DNA of 64,000 nucleotides from Ipomoea triloba (taxonomy: Eukaryota; Streptophyta; Magnoliopsida; Solanales; Convolvulaceae), in contig NC_044916.1 of the NCBI RefSeq assembly GCF_003576645.1, positions 21,983,456-22,047,455 on the forward strand, in the 5' to 3' direction. The notes under the pieces are model-generated. The model had not been told where the DNA came from, did no database searches, and worked only from the letters and a program-made list of their open reading frames with translations. Numbering within the stretch: the stretch's first letter is position 1; each line of letters begins with the position of its first letter. Positions 62,441 through 64,000 of this stretch are shown piece by piece. The translations under genes and the position numbers were made by a program.

Positions 62441-64000
62441 TGTTAGGAACATCATGTAATAGGTTTTGATGATACCAACTGTTAAGTAAGAATCCCCAAG
62501 TCTCGATACATAGGCAAAACAATGTAAGTTCGATAAGTAAACTAAGAGCGAAAATACAACCGGGTAATTTGAGCTCAACTCGGGAAATATTTAAGCTTAA
62601 GGTAAACTTGTTTGAACAACTTAGAAGTTTTCGTGTTGTAAGCAAACAGATAGATCAGAAGCAGGCACGAGACAACTCTGGAGGAATAAGGGTCTACGAG
62701 ACATCAACTAAGTCTCGAGACACAAGCCAAGTTCGAGAGGTAAGGACCTCTCGATATACCTATCGAGTTCGAGACGTAAAGAATATTCGAGAGATAGACC
62801 TCTCGATACATGGGATTGAAACATCAAGTGGTCGAGACATCTTTTATGGTCTCGATAAACCGGCACTTCTCCAAGAGGCTGAATGTTAGTCAACATGTGC
62901 AGACAAATACTCTAAGTTTGGAGAAGAAGAATATCATGGAGATAAAATATTGAAGAGGTGCTGAGCGGGAGGTTTCAAAATGGACGGAAGTGGATGACAC
63001 GTCAGACCTCCACCACAAACGGTCAAGAAGTGCACCAATCCTGAATTGGTCAGATTCCCCAAACAAGGNNNNNNNNNNNNNNNNNNNNNNNNNAATGATG
63101 GGAACATAAAAAAGTAACTTTATCCAAAAGAAGCAAGTGAAGCATGAACTCAAGAAAGTGGAATATGGATATTCACTACAAAACAAAAGGCTCAAGTTAC
63201 AAGACACTACTCCATGAAAAATGCTGAAATTGTGCAAAGACCCATGTTCGCGTGGGAGACCAATTTCAAACGGAATAGTTTTCCCTCCAACGGAACTATT
63301 TTCTACTCTCATATATAAGGACGTAAAGACACAGAAGAAAAAAGGGTTGTGAAAAGGTCAAGAGGTTAACAAGAGGTGTCTGATAAAAAACGTTCTTTCA
63401 AAATGGGCGGAAATGGATGACACGTCAGATTTCCACCACAAACGGTCAAAAGGTGCACCAATGCTGAAGTGGTCTGATTCCCTACAAACAAGGAATAATG
63501 GGAATATAAAAAGAGTAACTTTTACCAAAAGACGAAAGTGGAGCATGGACTCAAGAAAAGTGAACTATGGAACATTCACTACAAGACAAAGAGGTTCAAG
63601 TTACAAGATCACCACTCCATGAAATATGCTGAAAATATGCAAGACCCATGATCAGCATGGGAGACAAATTTCAAACGGAATAATTTTCCCTCCAACGGAA
63701 TTATTCCTCTACTCTCATATATAAGGACGTAAAGACACAAAAAAAAGGAAGTAAGAAAAAGAGGTTAAAAAGGTTAACAAGAGGTGTCTGATAAAACGTT
63801 CTAGTGCAAAGTGCTTAACTTGGGATATCATCCTGATATTCAATACAGCGAGAGAACACATCTTAGTGTTCGAAGAGAGTTACAAAGCTAAACTGTTATA
63901 CATCCAGAAGGTGACCAAAGCTGCTCTACATCAAGGCTGATTCAACGATAGCTTGTGGTCAGATTGGAGATTGTTACATTCAACTGTGACTATCAACAAC
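62441..64000 (+). repeat. Sirevirus 3' LTR (runs off the window), internally duplicated
   Basis: Starts tgttaggaacatcatgtaat. It matches the 5' LTR to about 62975. Then a block of about 420 bp appears twice: about 62975-63392 (holding a 25-N gap) and 63397-63800, both from aaaatgg.cggaa.tggatga to gtgtctgataaaa. The TATA box is therefore present twice (63309-63319 and 63716-63724). The two copies differ by many substitutions. The 5' LTR has only one copy. Confidence 0.88.
63069..63093. other. Assembly gap (25 N)
   Basis: Twenty-five N inside the first copy of the duplicated LTR block. A fixed-size filler is likely. Confidence 0.99.

Larger units (their letters stand above)
49475..64000 (+). 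mobile_element. Sirevirus-type Ty1/copia retrotransposon, almost complete
   Basis: The order is LTR, iMet primer site, gag, pol (protease, integrase, reverse transcriptase, RNase H), a long envelope-like ORF, polypurine tract, LTR. This is the layout of the plant Sirevirus group, with the extra ORF between pol and the 3' LTR. All three ORFs are open. The LTRs differ at only a few positions in the first 450 comparable bases, so insertion is recent. The right LTR runs off the window, so the outer target duplication cannot be read. Confidence 0.93.

Noticed and set aside
1..64000. tRNA or rRNA genes
   Set aside because: Only tRNA-derived SINE heads with A/B boxes were found; none folds plausibly into a complete tRNA by eye, and no rRNA-like sequence was seen.

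Overview
This is nuclear DNA of a flowering plant, most likely a eudicot. It is AT-rich and intron-bearing, with almost every stretch built from nested transposable elements and only a few host genes. The species cannot be named from the sequence. Two assembly gaps (50611-51357 and 63069-63093) and a single N (50017) are present.

Host genes. There is a possible first exon of a small secreted protein (1455-1527); a compact alpha-crystallin/Hsp20-like gene (6341-6802, minus); a six-exon gene for a conserved small two-helix membrane protein (15360-21732, minus), whose 4-kb intron is packed with transposons; a three-exon conserved single-span protein with a Cys-rich N-terminus (27623-29676, minus); and the first exon of a purine permease (42429-42864, plus), cut off by a Helitron-like end. 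Captured or copied host fragments also occur: a mitochondrial MAM33/p32 piece inside a hAT-like element (32194-32872) and a 99-bp copy of the permease 5' end (39254-39352).

Mobile DNA, left to right. A Ty3/gypsy integrase remnant with its LTR (1568-3057) abuts a 5'-truncated LINE (3061-4353). A 1.3-kb non-autonomous Mutator element follows (4371-5670). A Tourist-like MITE (7420-13427) was invaded by a palindromic Mutator MITE and by a complete 5.2-kb MULE (8071-13268, exact 10-bp target duplication) that carries a transposase and a convergent GRF zinc-finger gene, both decayed. A Mutator MITE with a 17 x 63-bp minisatellite sits in the large intron (17616-19301). Many MITEs and tRNA-derived SINEs occupy 22-32 kb. 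A CACTA element (33148-38.7 kb) is interrupted by a hAT MITE that is itself interrupted by a SINE. A second CACTA fragment (43946-45547) was cut by an Athila-type Ty3 element (45548-48.9 kb).

The right quarter is a young Sirevirus-type Ty1/copia element (about 49475 to beyond 64000). It has intact gag, pol and a 1205-codon envelope-like ORF, nearly identical LTRs, a tRNA-iMet primer site and a polypurine tract. A 10-bp motif (TTCGAGAGGT) recurs in its LTRs, spacer and envelope-like ORF in two different codon phases, which suggests a nucleic-acid-level role. This is the most unusual signal in the window.
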